Shown in pieces: positions 1 through 6,116 of a stretch of 11,496 nucleotides of DNA. The notes under the pieces are model-generated. The model worked only from the letters and a program-made list of their open reading frames with translations, had not been told where the DNA came from and did no database searches. Numbering within the stretch: position 1 is the first letter of the stretch; each line of letters opens with the position of its first letter. A program made the translations under genes and the position numbers. The DNA is from Bacillota bacterium (GTDB lineage: Bacteria; Bacillota; Clostridia; Oscillospirales; Ruminococcaceae), in assembly GCA_023396215.1 (NCBI GenBank), contig JAEWWW010000081.1, positions 1 to 11,496 of the forward strand. The letters run 5' to 3'.

Positions 1-471
1 GAGCTCATCAGCGGCTATCTCAGCGGCAGGCACCTCGAAAGCGTGGGACAAACCTTTGTCGCTTCCTTCGGTTCGTCGCTGCTGCTACTGCTTGCGCTGC
101 TGTTTTGCGGCTTTTGCGCCATCGCCCCGCCGCTTATTTACACCATCATCTTTCTAAAAGGGGCGGGCATCGGGCTTTCATACGGTATGCTGTTTGCGGG
201 CTTTGGGTGGCAGGCGCTGCCTTATGTCACGGTCATTCTGCTGCCCAATGCGGTTATCTCCAGCCTGGTGCTGATGGCTGCGGCCAAAGAAGCTCTGGGC
301 CTTTCGCGGCATTTGTTCACCCGCATCGGGCCCGGCGACCAGCTATCCGCACCGCTGAACCTGCGGCTGACCGTGATGCGGTTTCTGGTTTTTGCGGGGA
401 TTTTGGCTTTCGCCGCCCTGCTGGACGGTTTGCTTGCCTATCTGTTTGGCGGGGTGCTGGGGCTGCAATAG
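1..471 (+). CDS. spoIIM: Stage II sporulation protein M-like membrane protein (5' end missing)
   Basis: The frame is open from base 1 to the TAG at 469-471, giving 156 visible residues. The N-terminus lies outside the window, and the GTG at 43 is internal rather than the start. The visible part is almost entirely hydrophobic, with about four membrane segments (roughly residues 25-45, 46-68, 72-98 and 127-152). It includes a KGAGIGLSYG stretch and an ILLPNAVISS stretch, which resemble the conserved glycine-rich and LP-N motifs of the SpoIIM/DUF95 family. SpoIIM works in the mother-cell membrane with SpoIID and SpoIIP, the peptidoglycan-degrading engulfment complex. Family members are about 200 residues, so roughly 50 are missing. 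The convergent neighbour is a Xer recombinase; spoIIM and xerD are also close together in Bacillus, which supports the call. No clear terminator is visible in the 18 bases between them. Another DUF95-type membrane protein is the main alternative. Confidence 0.7.
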   Translation, partial: ELISGYLSGRHLESVGQTFVASFGSSLLLLLALLFCGFCAIAPPLIYTIIFLKGAGIGLSYGMLFAGFGWQALPYVTVILLPNAVISSLVLMAAAKEALGLSRHLFTRIGPGDQLSAPLNLRLTVMRFLVFAGILAFAALLDGLLAYLFGGVLGLQ

Positions 472-489
472 CAGCTATCAACCGAAAAA

Positions 490-1479
490 CTAACCTTTGG
501 TGCTGCCTTTTTCCTGAGCAAGGGGAGAGGCAGCCGCTGCTTTTTCAAGCTGTTTATCAGAGATATGGGTGTAAATTTCGGTGGTGCCCAGATTGGAGTG
601 GCCCAAAATCTCTTTTAATATGCGGATATCCACATTGCCGTGCTGGTACAGCAGCGTCGCGGCGGTATGGCGCAGCTTGTGGGGAGAATATCCGCTGCCG
701 TTAAGCTGGGCTTTTTTGAGGTTTTCCTCCACAATCTGCTCGATCCGCCGGGGCGACATCCTTCTGCCTTGGGCAGATAAAAACAAGGCGTTGCGTTCAC
801 TTTCCTTCACCGGCATTTTACGCACCTTAAAGTAATTCTCCAGCGCCCTGATACATGCTTCGTTGAGGTAGATGATGCGCTCCTTGTTGCCTTTGCCCAG
901 CAGGCGGACGGTATCCTCCCGGATGCTATCCAGATTAATGCCCACCAGCTCGGAAAGCCGCATACCGCAATTGAGCAACAGGGTAATGATGCAGTAATCG
1001 CGCTCCTTTTGCTTGCCGTCTATCACCGACAGCAGCTGCTTGGCTTCGTCCAGGGTCAGGTATTTGGGCATGCTTTTGCGTATCGACGGTACCTCAAGGT
1101 CTTTGACCGGGTTTTCTTTCAAAAGCGTGGTTTTTGTGGTAAGATACTTAAAGAACGAACGTATGGCCGACACCTTGCGGGAGCGCGTGGTGGCCTCGTT
1201 GCTGCGGATAGATTGCAGATAGTTTAGAAACTCGTAGACGTCCGATAAGGTGATGGTACAGATGATATCGTTACTCAGGTCATCGATACTGATATCGGAC
1301 AGGTTTTCCGGCAGGTTTCCCAGCACCTTTTGGCCCTTGATGAACCGCAGAAAGGTGCGCAGGTCAATATAATAGGCATCCACGGTTTTAGGTGAACGCC
1401 CGCGGATGGTCAGCATATAGAACAGAAAATCACGTAACGCCTGTGGACAGTCTGCATATGAGCGAATTGGTTTTTTCAA
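490..1479 (-). CDS. xer: XerC/XerD-type tyrosine recombinase
   Basis: This 329-residue protein starts at a TTG preceded by AAGGAGG (complement of 1490-1496) at a 10-base spacing. Residues about 10-115 form the SAM-like core-binding domain, and about 135-315 the catalytic domain. The full set of tyrosine recombinase active-site residues is present: R174 in CGMRLSEL, K196 in GKGNKER, H267 and R270 in PHKLRH, H294 in LGHSN, and the nucleophile Y303 in EIYTHI. Xer proteins resolve chromosome dimers at dif during division. The protein is some 30 residues longer than Escherichia coli XerC/D, mainly through an insertion around residues 52-78; such longer versions are, from memory, common in Clostridia. 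Sequence alone does not decide whether this is XerC, XerD or a single-recombinase Xer. No integrase-style arm-binding domain is seen, which argues against a phage integrase. A perfect 30-bp palindrome lies about 170 bases upstream. Confidence 0.88.
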   Translation of the reverse strand: MKKPIRSYADCPQALRDFLFYMLTIRGRSPKTVDAYYIDLRTFLRFIKGQKVLGNLPENLSDISIDDLSNDIICTITLSDVYEFLNYLQSIRSNEATTRSRKVSAIRSFFKYLTTKTTLLKENPVKDLEVPSIRKSMPKYLTLDEAKQLLSVIDGKQKERDYCIITLLLNCGMRLSELVGINLDSIREDTVRLLGKGNKERIIYLNEACIRALENYFKVRKMPVKESERNALFLSAQGRRMSPRRIEQIVEENLKKAQLNGSGYSPHKLRHTAATLLYQHGNVDIRILKEILGHSNLGTTEIYTHISDKQLEKAAAASPLAQEKGSTKG

Positions 1480-1621
1480 TGTGAAGCAGCCTCCTTACGA
1501 AACTCGATTGCTGTGACGCTATGGCAACAATAATAGTGATGTATGAATAAGAAACAGCCCGTACAAATATATAAATCGTCTAATTATCCTTTGAATATAG
1601 GGTTTGCAATAAATAATCTTG

Positions 1622-1649
1622 TTGAGGAGGTTTACACTTCTCCCCTCAA
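1622..1649. repeat. Imperfect inverted repeat next to the palindrome
   Basis: TTGAGG at 1622-1627 pairs with CCTCAA at 1644-1649, and the pairing continues imperfectly inward through GG and CC bases. The right arm shares its last two bases with the start of the 1648-1677 palindrome, so the two dyads are back to back. No function is assigned. Confidence 0.45.
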
Positions 1650-1677
1650 TTTCGCTAAATTTTCATTTAGCGAAATT
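1648..1677. repeat. Perfect 13-bp inverted repeat with 4-base spacer
   Basis: The arms AATTTCGCTAAAT (1648-1660) and ATTTAGCGAAATT (1665-1677) are exact reverse complements around TTTC. There is no T-run directly after it, so it is a poor terminator on either strand. Its two-fold symmetry and its place about 170 bases upstream of a xer gene suggest a protein-binding site, either a recombinase target or an operator. Classical dif sites have 11-bp arms around a 6-bp centre and are less symmetric, so dif is not established. Confidence 0.85.
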
Positions 1678-1679
1678 AA

Positions 1680-1853
1680 CTGCAAATATTTTACAACGTT
1701 TCCCCCAAGTTGTCAAGGCGGCACAGTATCCGAAGAACCGAAGACATTGAAAAGGATGTACAGGAAAGCAAATGGCAAACCAATGTGCTTTATGAATGGG
1801 TTGACGGCATCGACATTAAATCGAAAACCGCATTGAACCCAACATACCGGTAA
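1680..1853 (+). pseudogene. Possible C-terminal remnant of an unidentified gene
   Basis: A frame without stops runs from 1680 to the TAA at 1851-1853. Its second half reads like coding sequence (for example KWQTNVLYEWVDGIDIKSK, ending in ALNPTYR). The first part looks random, and no ATG with a ribosome binding site opens the frame. The stop lies 6 bases before a strong terminator hairpin, as expected for the 3' end of a gene. I do not recognise the family. It may be the leftover tail of a gene lost by deletion, or chance. Confidence 0.22.
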
Positions 1854-1859
1854 AATATG

Positions 1860-1885
1860 GCCCCCTGCCCTATTCGGCAGGGGGC
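1860..1885 (-). terminator. Bidirectional Rho-independent terminator
   Basis: A 10-bp GC-rich stem, GCCCCCTGCC (1860-1869) with GGCAGGGGGC (1876-1885), closes a 6-base loop. On the minus strand it is followed by CATATTTTA and lies about 40 bases after the stop of the DUF4489-like gene, so it most likely ends that transcript. On the plus strand the following TTCTGCTATTTTA is a weaker U-tract. Confidence 0.75.
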
Positions 1886-1922
1886 TTCTGCTATTTTATA
1901 GAGCGTCTCCGGCTATGCTTAA

Positions 1923-2459
1923 TCAGGGGTTGCTGACCGCCAGAGCGCTAAGAGTAGCGTTGGTAATGGTAAGGCCCGGTGTGATATCAATGATGGAGTT
2001 AGTAGAAAGCTCGATGCTATAGGTGTAAACACCCGGGGCAACATTTTCGTCGGCAAACTGGAAGGCGAAGGATTCCGACTCCAGCACATCCACCAGTGTG
2101 GAGAAGGTATAGGTGGAGCCAACCTTCACTGATCCGTCACCGGAGCTTCTGTTAATCTGGAAATTGAGTGTCACCGAAATGCCGAGAGGCAGGGCTATAA
2201 TGCCGGTAAAGGTGAGAAGAATGGTGGGTCTGACCATCCTGGATGTGTCAATCGTTGTAGAAACCACCGAAATAGGAGCGGAAAGCAGTGTAGTAATGAT
2301 GGGCAGAGGTCCTGCTCCGCCGGTAGAGGACGCAAGCGCGACCGGCTGGCCGCTGTAACGGTTGTTCCCTCTGTCCGCATTACACCCTCTATCCGTGTTG
2401 CATCCTCTATCCATGCTGTATCCCAAGACAGCCAATCTATCCATATTATTGCAATACAT
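1923..2459 (-). CDS. DUF4489-like protein with N-terminal DRG repeats
   Basis: 178 residues, ATG start with AAGGTGAT (complement of 2466-2473) 6 bases upstream. Residues about 16-33 carry a short tandem repeat of the form DRGCN(T/A), followed by DRGNN. Residues about 60-178 are a beta-rich, polar domain with TTIDTSRMVRPTILLTFTG, a TLNFQI strand, VGSTYTFS, ESFAFQF and the ending LTITNATLSALAVS. From memory this pattern (an IDTS-P-I-L-F block, a FQ strand, a TFS block, an ITNATLS ending) matches clostridial DUF4489 proteins, which usually have extra cysteines that are missing here. No signal peptide or membrane segment is seen. A spore-surface role would fit the repeat-plus-beta-domain layout but is only inference. 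It ends at a strong terminator and lies 100 bases downstream of the DUF6873-like gene on the same strand, so co-transcription is possible. Confidence 0.6.
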   Translation of the reverse strand: MYCNNMDRLAVLGYSMDRGCNTDRGCNADRGNNRYSGQPVALASSTGGAGPLPIITTLLSAPISVVSTTIDTSRMVRPTILLTFTGIIALPLGISVTLNFQINRSSGDGSVKVGSTYTFSTLVDVLESESFAFQFADENVAPGVYTYSIELSTNSIIDITPGLTITNATLSALAVSNP

Positions 2460-2497
2460 AAATCTATCACCTTATCCTCAGAATCAGCAAGATGATT

Positions 2498-2548
2498 GTG
2501 CATAGTGCATAAGGATGGTGACACAAGAAAGATGACCTTTATATGCAC
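2498..2548. repeat. GTGCATA tandem copies with inverted partner
   Basis: GTGCATA occurs twice in tandem (2498-2504 and 2505-2511), and its reverse complement TATGCAC occurs at 2542-2548. The group sits in the 100-base gap between the DUF6873-like stop and the DUF4489-like start. It could be an operator for the latter gene or a weak hairpin in a shared transcript. Confidence 0.45.
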
Positions 2549-2559
2549 AGACCATCTTC

Positions 2560-3345
2560 CTATCCCATTATATGAGCAAGGGACGTTTCTGGTTCCTGTT
2601 TGAGCGGAATAATCGAGCCGATGTCCTGTAGGGGGCCGTCTGTCAGGGCCACCGCTTCTACCCCGCGAGCCACCAAAAAGCGCAGGATGGCCGCGCCCTC
2701 CGGGTGGGTGCTGACCTCCCCCGCAAATGCCAAAACCCGGCGGTCAATCAGGCCGCAGCAGCCCCCGATAAAGCCGTAGGGGTACCCCTTCAGCAGAATG
2801 CCCCCGGGAGAGATTTGCAGCACCTCTATCCCCTGCTCTGCTGCCGCAGATGCGATGGAAGGATCCGCCGTGATAATTGCCGTTTCGTCCACGATGCACA
2901 CCGAGCATTTGGAGTAGCCCTGTGCGACCTCCACCATATGTACCTCCTGCTGCCGGCAGAAATCCAGCAGCGGTGCGGCCAGGCTGCCGGTTTTCGCCAG
3001 CAGCCGGCTTCCTATTCTGGCGCAGTTTAAGGCGCAGTCGTCGGGATAAGCGGCCCCCAGCGCCTGTGGGGTCAGCGTGACCGCAAAGCCCTGCTGCCCT
3101 AAAGCTTCGGCCAGCCGGTCAGCCTGCCGGGCAACCATTACCTCGCGCCCGCCCAGATGATGCAGCAGCATATCGGGGTGATGGGCAACAGGGGGAGGCA
3201 GCGGCAGGTGTGGCTGCACCTCGATGACCTCTATTCCCCTGCCCCGCAGCGCTTCGCACACCGCCGGGTGCAGGCCGCTGACGGCGCAGAGGCGCACCGG
3301 CCCTGTGGGCAGGTTTGGCTGCTTTATAAAGCTTCGGTCCCGCAC
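2560..3345 (-). CDS. DUF6873-like protein, guanidino-modifying-enzyme (pentein) fold
   Basis: 261 residues, GTG start with GGAGGTGA (complement of 3353-3360) 7 bases upstream. The sequence matches my memory of the clostridial DUF6873 family: HHPDMLLHHLGG at 55-66, AQGYSKCSVCIVDE at 141-154, a ITADPSI segment near 158-164, YGFIGGCCGLI at 190-200, and LQDIGSIIPL at 239-248. The family is annotated as having a GME (guanidino-modifying enzyme, pentein) fold, as in arginine deiminase and amidinotransferases. Candidate polar site residues are H55/H56, D58, C147, C150 and D153, but no catalytic set is proven and the substrate is unknown. The protein is alanine- and glycine-rich, with no signal peptide, so it is probably cytoplasmic. 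It starts 18 bases after the ABC permease stop, which places it in the same operon as the export genes. Confidence 0.72.
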   Translation of the reverse strand: MRDRSFIKQPNLPTGPVRLCAVSGLHPAVCEALRGRGIEVIEVQPHLPLPPPVAHHPDMLLHHLGGREVMVARQADRLAEALGQQGFAVTLTPQALGAAYPDDCALNCARIGSRLLAKTGSLAAPLLDFCRQQEVHMVEVAQGYSKCSVCIVDETAIITADPSIASAAAEQGIEVLQISPGGILLKGYPYGFIGGCCGLIDRRVLAFAGEVSTHPEGAAILRFLVARGVEAVALTDGPLQDIGSIIPLKQEPETSLAHIMG

Positions 3346-3363
3346 CGGCGCGTCACCTCCTGT

Positions 3364-4551
3364 TTATTCAAAACGCAGGGCATCCACCGGGCGCATCTCG
3401 GCCGCCAGCTTGGCCGGGTACACCCCAAAAAGCACCCCGACCACCACCGAAAAAGCCATGCTGAGGCCAATCATGGGCAGGCTAAGCAGCACCGGCAGCC
3501 CCAGCAGCATGCTGGCCAGCAGGATACACCCCACCCCCAGCACACAGCCGGCAAGCCCGCCTACCAGTGAGAGGGTAAAGGCTTCTATCAAAAACTCCAT
3601 CATAATGGTGCGTTTGTTGGCGCCGATGGATTTTTTGATGCCGATTTCCCGGGTGCGTTCATTGACCGAGACAATCATAACCGTCATAATCCCAAGCCCC
3701 GCCACCACCAGCGAAACCCCGGCAATGACGGTGAGCACCACCGTGATGATATTGAGCATATTGTTGAGCTTATCCTTTTGCTGCGCCAGATTTTCCGCCT
3801 TAAAGGCCTGTTTCTGGCCGCTGCTGCGCTCCAGCGCGGTGATAAGGCTTTGGGCCACGGCGTCTGAGCTCTCGGGGCTTTGCAGCTTCACCGCTATCTG
3901 GTCGAAGCCCGTCTGCCCGCTGGCGGCCGACATGGAGGTGTGTGGCAGATAGATAAAGCCCGGCACATAATCCACCAGCACATTTTGCAGCAGGCTGCTG
4001 CCGGTGGTTACAATGCCCACAATCTCATACTCCTGCGCGCTGCCCATGAAATCCAGTGTCAATTTTTTGCCTACAATGTTGCTGCGCTTATAAAAGGCCT
4101 GCGCTACCCGCTCGTCCACCATGCAGACCGGGTTGCCGCGGGTAACGTCCTCGGTCAGCAGCATACGCCCAAAGAGCAGGTCGAGGGATACCACGTTGCG
4201 GGCATTCTGGTCGATGCCCCAAACCACCGTATCGGCCACCAGCCCGCGCATTCTGGCGCGGGAAATTTTGACCATCATGGGGGCGGCTTCCACCACCTGG
4301 GTATTGCTTTTGATAACCGCAAGGTCCTCGGGATAAAGCTTTTTCTCCCCCACACCGGTGCTGGCAGAGATGGAAAGGCCGTCCAGCCCAAGGCTGGAAA
4401 GCTCATTGCCGATGAAGTAGCGGCCGATATTGCCGATAGACGAAATAAGCACCACCGACCCTACGCCGATGGCGATGCTTAAAACGGTGAGCATACTGCG
4501 CATTTTTTTGCGCCGGATGTTTTTGGCGCATACCACAAAGAGGTCAATCAT
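3364..4551 (-). CDS. ABC transporter permease, MacB/FtsX family
   Basis: 395 residues, ATG start. The layout is canonical for MacB-type permeases. There is one membrane helix at about 19-41 and a large extracellular MacB-PCD domain at about 45-255. Three C-terminal helices follow at about 267-295, 320-348 and 353-382. Between the second and third helices lies the cytoplasmic motif NERTREIGIKKSIGA (297-311), which contacts the ATPase in this family. The C-terminus PAKLAAEMRPVDALRFE is also typical. These proteins use ATP hydrolysis in the cytoplasm to drive conformational export of peptides, antibiotics or lipids (mechanotransmission) rather than forming a classical channel. The start overlaps the adaptor gene stop by 8 bases (ATGATTGA), showing translational coupling. 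No ATP-binding subunit is encoded next to it, which is unusual for the family. Confidence 0.9.
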   Translation of the reverse strand: MIDLFVVCAKNIRRKKMRSMLTVLSIAIGVGSVVLISSIGNIGRYFIGNELSSLGLDGLSISASTGVGEKKLYPEDLAVIKSNTQVVEAAPMMVKISRARMRGLVADTVVWGIDQNARNVVSLDLLFGRMLLTEDVTRGNPVCMVDERVAQAFYKRSNIVGKKLTLDFMGSAQEYEIVGIVTTGSSLLQNVLVDYVPGFIYLPHTSMSAASGQTGFDQIAVKLQSPESSDAVAQSLITALERSSGQKQAFKAENLAQQKDKLNNMLNIITVVLTVIAGVSLVVAGLGIMTVMIVSVNERTREIGIKKSIGANKRTIMMEFLIEAFTLSLVGGLAGCVLGVGCILLASMLLGLPVLLSLPMIGLSMAFSVVVGVLFGVYPAKLAAEMRPVDALRFE

Positions 4552-5662
4552 CGGTGCTCACCAGCCTTTTCAAGCTGACTGTTCCGCTGGCGGCATAGTC
4601 AATCTGGTTGCCATAAAGCACAATATCCTGAGGGGTCAGACCCTCAAGCACCTCGGCGCCCTCCAGAAGCTCTGCGCCGGTGGTGATATTGCGGCGGTAA
4701 ACCTTTTCATTCTGATACACATAAACATACTCGATATTTGCGCTATCCTGCTTGATGCATTCGTAGGGTATCATCATTACCGTCTGGCTGTCGCCGGTAT
4801 AAATATCCGCTCTGGCCGAAAACCCTGCCTTCAGCAGGCGGTCGGGGTTGGTGATGGCGATTTCCACCTCAATCATGGTCTCTGCGCTGGTGCCGGATAG
4901 CTGCTTTTTTGCCACCGGATCGATGCGCTTGACATACCCCTCATACTCCCGCTTGCCCATCCCGCTGCCGGTTATTCTGGCCAGGTCCCCCACCTTTACC
5001 ATCGAGATATCCGCCTCTCTTACCAGCATCACCGCAATGTAGTTCTGCGAGTCGCCAATGGTGACCAGTGGGCGGTAGATGTTGGATAGCACGTCGTTTT
5101 TCAGGGTGATGTCGGTGACGATGCCGGAGATGGGCGCGACAATCTCGGTGGGAATGGTGATATCTGCGGCTTCGGGCATAGGCTGCGGGCTTTCGGAGTA
5201 TCCGCCCATCGCCCCCTCGAGCTGGGCGGGCGTCAGGCCAAACCGCTTGGCAATCTCTTCATATTCGGCGGGCAGGCTGGCGCTGCTTGCGCTGCTGCCG
5301 GTGTCGGTTATCCCCCGCTGCCCATAGGTGGCAACCATGCTCTGGGTCTGCTGGCGGTCGATGGTGGCGATCACCTGCCCCTTCTCCACGAAATCTCCCC
5401 GGGAAACCCACACCATGCTGGGCACCACCGCCGTTTGCAGGTACACCTCACGAATGTTGTTCATCTCGATGGTGCCGCTGCATTTCACCGAAGCGATATG
5501 CGTCTGGTACTTGGGCCTCACATAGTCGGCTGACGGCACCTTTGCGGCTACATAGCCGGGAACAGACGCCACAACGCCGCACATGGCCAGCACCGCGGCC
5601 AGACCAATCAATCTTACCTTGATATTCAAATATACAGCACCCCTAACCCCAAATTGTGTCAA
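4544..5662 (-). CDS. HlyD/MacA-type membrane fusion (adaptor) protein
   Basis: Up to 372 residues. The longest frame opens at a TTG at 5662 with no ribosome binding site. A TTG at 5629 (residue 12, reading MNIKVRLIGL) has AGGGGTG just upstream and gives a more normal N-terminus, so it is probably the true start. A single membrane helix lies at about 17-40. The two halves of the barrel-sandwich (lipoyl-like) domain are visible: GDFVEKGQVIATID at 89-102 and EIVAPISGIVTDI at 173-185. Between them is a short serine-rich, proline-containing linker rather than a long coiled-coil hairpin. This suits a Gram-positive, where no outer-membrane channel must be reached. Beta-barrel and membrane-proximal domains follow to the end. 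In the MacA/MacB scheme this subunit assembles outside the membrane with the permease encoded immediately downstream. Confidence 0.85.
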   Translation of the reverse strand: MTQFGVRGAVYLNIKVRLIGLAAVLAMCGVVASVPGYVAAKVPSADYVRPKYQTHIASVKCSGTIEMNNIREVYLQTAVVPSMVWVSRGDFVEKGQVIATIDRQQTQSMVATYGQRGITDTGSSASSASLPAEYEEIAKRFGLTPAQLEGAMGGYSESPQPMPEAADITIPTEIVAPISGIVTDITLKNDVLSNIYRPLVTIGDSQNYIAVMLVREADISMVKVGDLARITGSGMGKREYEGYVKRIDPVAKKQLSGTSAETMIEVEIAITNPDRLLKAGFSARADIYTGDSQTVMMIPYECIKQDSANIEYVYVYQNEKVYRRNITTGAELLEGAEVLEGLTPQDIVLYGNQIDYAASGTVSLKRLVSTDD

Positions 5663-5951
5663 TGAAAAGTTTGCGCATATAACACTAGTTTAACAAAAGA
5701 GGGGTCATTTATTTAAGGAGACGCCGCAAATGATAAAACTTCTTTGCCCGCCCGCCGCGCCGTCAATCCGCCGTAAAAAACCGATTTGGGGCGGCGGAGT
5801 TTATTAACGGCTTCAGGGGAGAATCGTATAATTTGCCCTCCCGCAAACAAACTAGATACAGTCATAGACTTCTCTCGGAGCTTCAAAAGATTGGCGGTGC
5901 CACAAGCGGGTTTTGAAAGAGGTCTAATCATGCAGAGGGACGGAGGTAATT
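5663..5951. other. Divergent intergenic region
   Basis: The region separates the minus-strand adaptor gene from the plus-strand four-cysteine gene. It contains a 6-bp inverted repeat, CCGCCG (5768-5773) with CGGCGG (5792-5797), around an 18-base loop, and a possible plus-strand promoter at 5804-5832. A 72-residue minus-strand frame (5713-5931) has no ribosome binding site and is not called. I see no clear promoter for the adaptor gene, although TTGACA (complement of 5657-5662) overlaps the first possible start. Confidence 0.5.
5804..5832 (+). promoter_or_regulatory. Candidate sigma-A-type promoter for the four-cysteine gene
   Basis: TTAACG (5804-5809), a 17-base spacer and a perfect TATAAT (5827-5832) face the small gene at 5952. 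The leader would be about 110 bases. The -35 match is only partial. Confidence 0.4.
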
Positions 5952-6116
5952 ATGAGCCTGATTCCCTGTGATAAGAAATGCATCTATCAGCAGGAGGGGT
6001 ATTGCTCGCTGGAAGCGCCCTCCAGCCTGACAGCCAGCGTCGGCGAGGGCTGCGCCTATTATCTTGAAAGTAAGGCGCCCTCACTGCCGTCCCTTGAAGA
6101 CGGCAAAAGCCTGTGA
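5952..6116 (+). CDS. Small four-cysteine protein, conserved clostridial type
   Basis: 54 residues, ATG start with GGAGGT at 5942-5947. Four cysteines are arranged as C6-x3-C10-x7-C18-x15-C34 in the pattern CDKKCIYQQEGYCSLEA followed by GCAYY. This suggests a small metal- or cluster-binding fold. Similar tiny proteins (C-x3-C-IYQ-x-G-x-C-x-L, then C-x-Y) occur across Clostridia; some records, probably wrongly, name them hydroxymyristoyl-ACP dehydratase, which cannot fit a protein of this size. The last 36 bases overlap the 3' end of radA on the opposite strand, and the tail after residue 40 (KAPSLPSLEDGKSL) lies in that overlap and looks unstructured. The function is unknown. A candidate promoter lies at 5804-5832. 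Confidence 0.72.
   Translation: MSLIPCDKKCIYQQEGYCSLEAPSSLTASVGEGCAYYLESKAPSLPSLEDGKSL

Larger units (their letters stand above)
1480..1922. other. AT-rich intergenic stretch without an intact gene
   Basis: Between the xer start and the DUF4489-like gene there is no convincing intact coding region. A plus-strand frame at 1543-1836 begins at an ATG but has no ribosome binding site and a composition that does not look coding. The stretch holds two neighbouring inverted repeats (1622-1649 and 1648-1677), a short decayed frame ending at 1853 and a strong hairpin terminator at 1860-1885. Base composition changes sharply from AT-rich (to about 1700) to the more GC-rich level of the surrounding genes. 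Confidence 0.6.

Noticed and set aside
1543..1836. 97-residue plus-strand frame
   Set aside because: No ribosome binding site, it passes through two inverted repeats, and its composition does not look coding. A different frame in its second half looks more protein-like.
3880..4482. 200-residue frame antisense to the ABC permease
   Set aside because: A shadow of the permease gene. No family features and no ribosome binding site.
5713..5931. 72-residue minus-strand frame
   Set aside because: No ribosome binding site, no recognisable domain, and it runs through a GC-rich inverted repeat and the likely promoter of the four-cysteine gene. A dispersed repeat giving similar frames elsewhere is possible but cannot be tested here.
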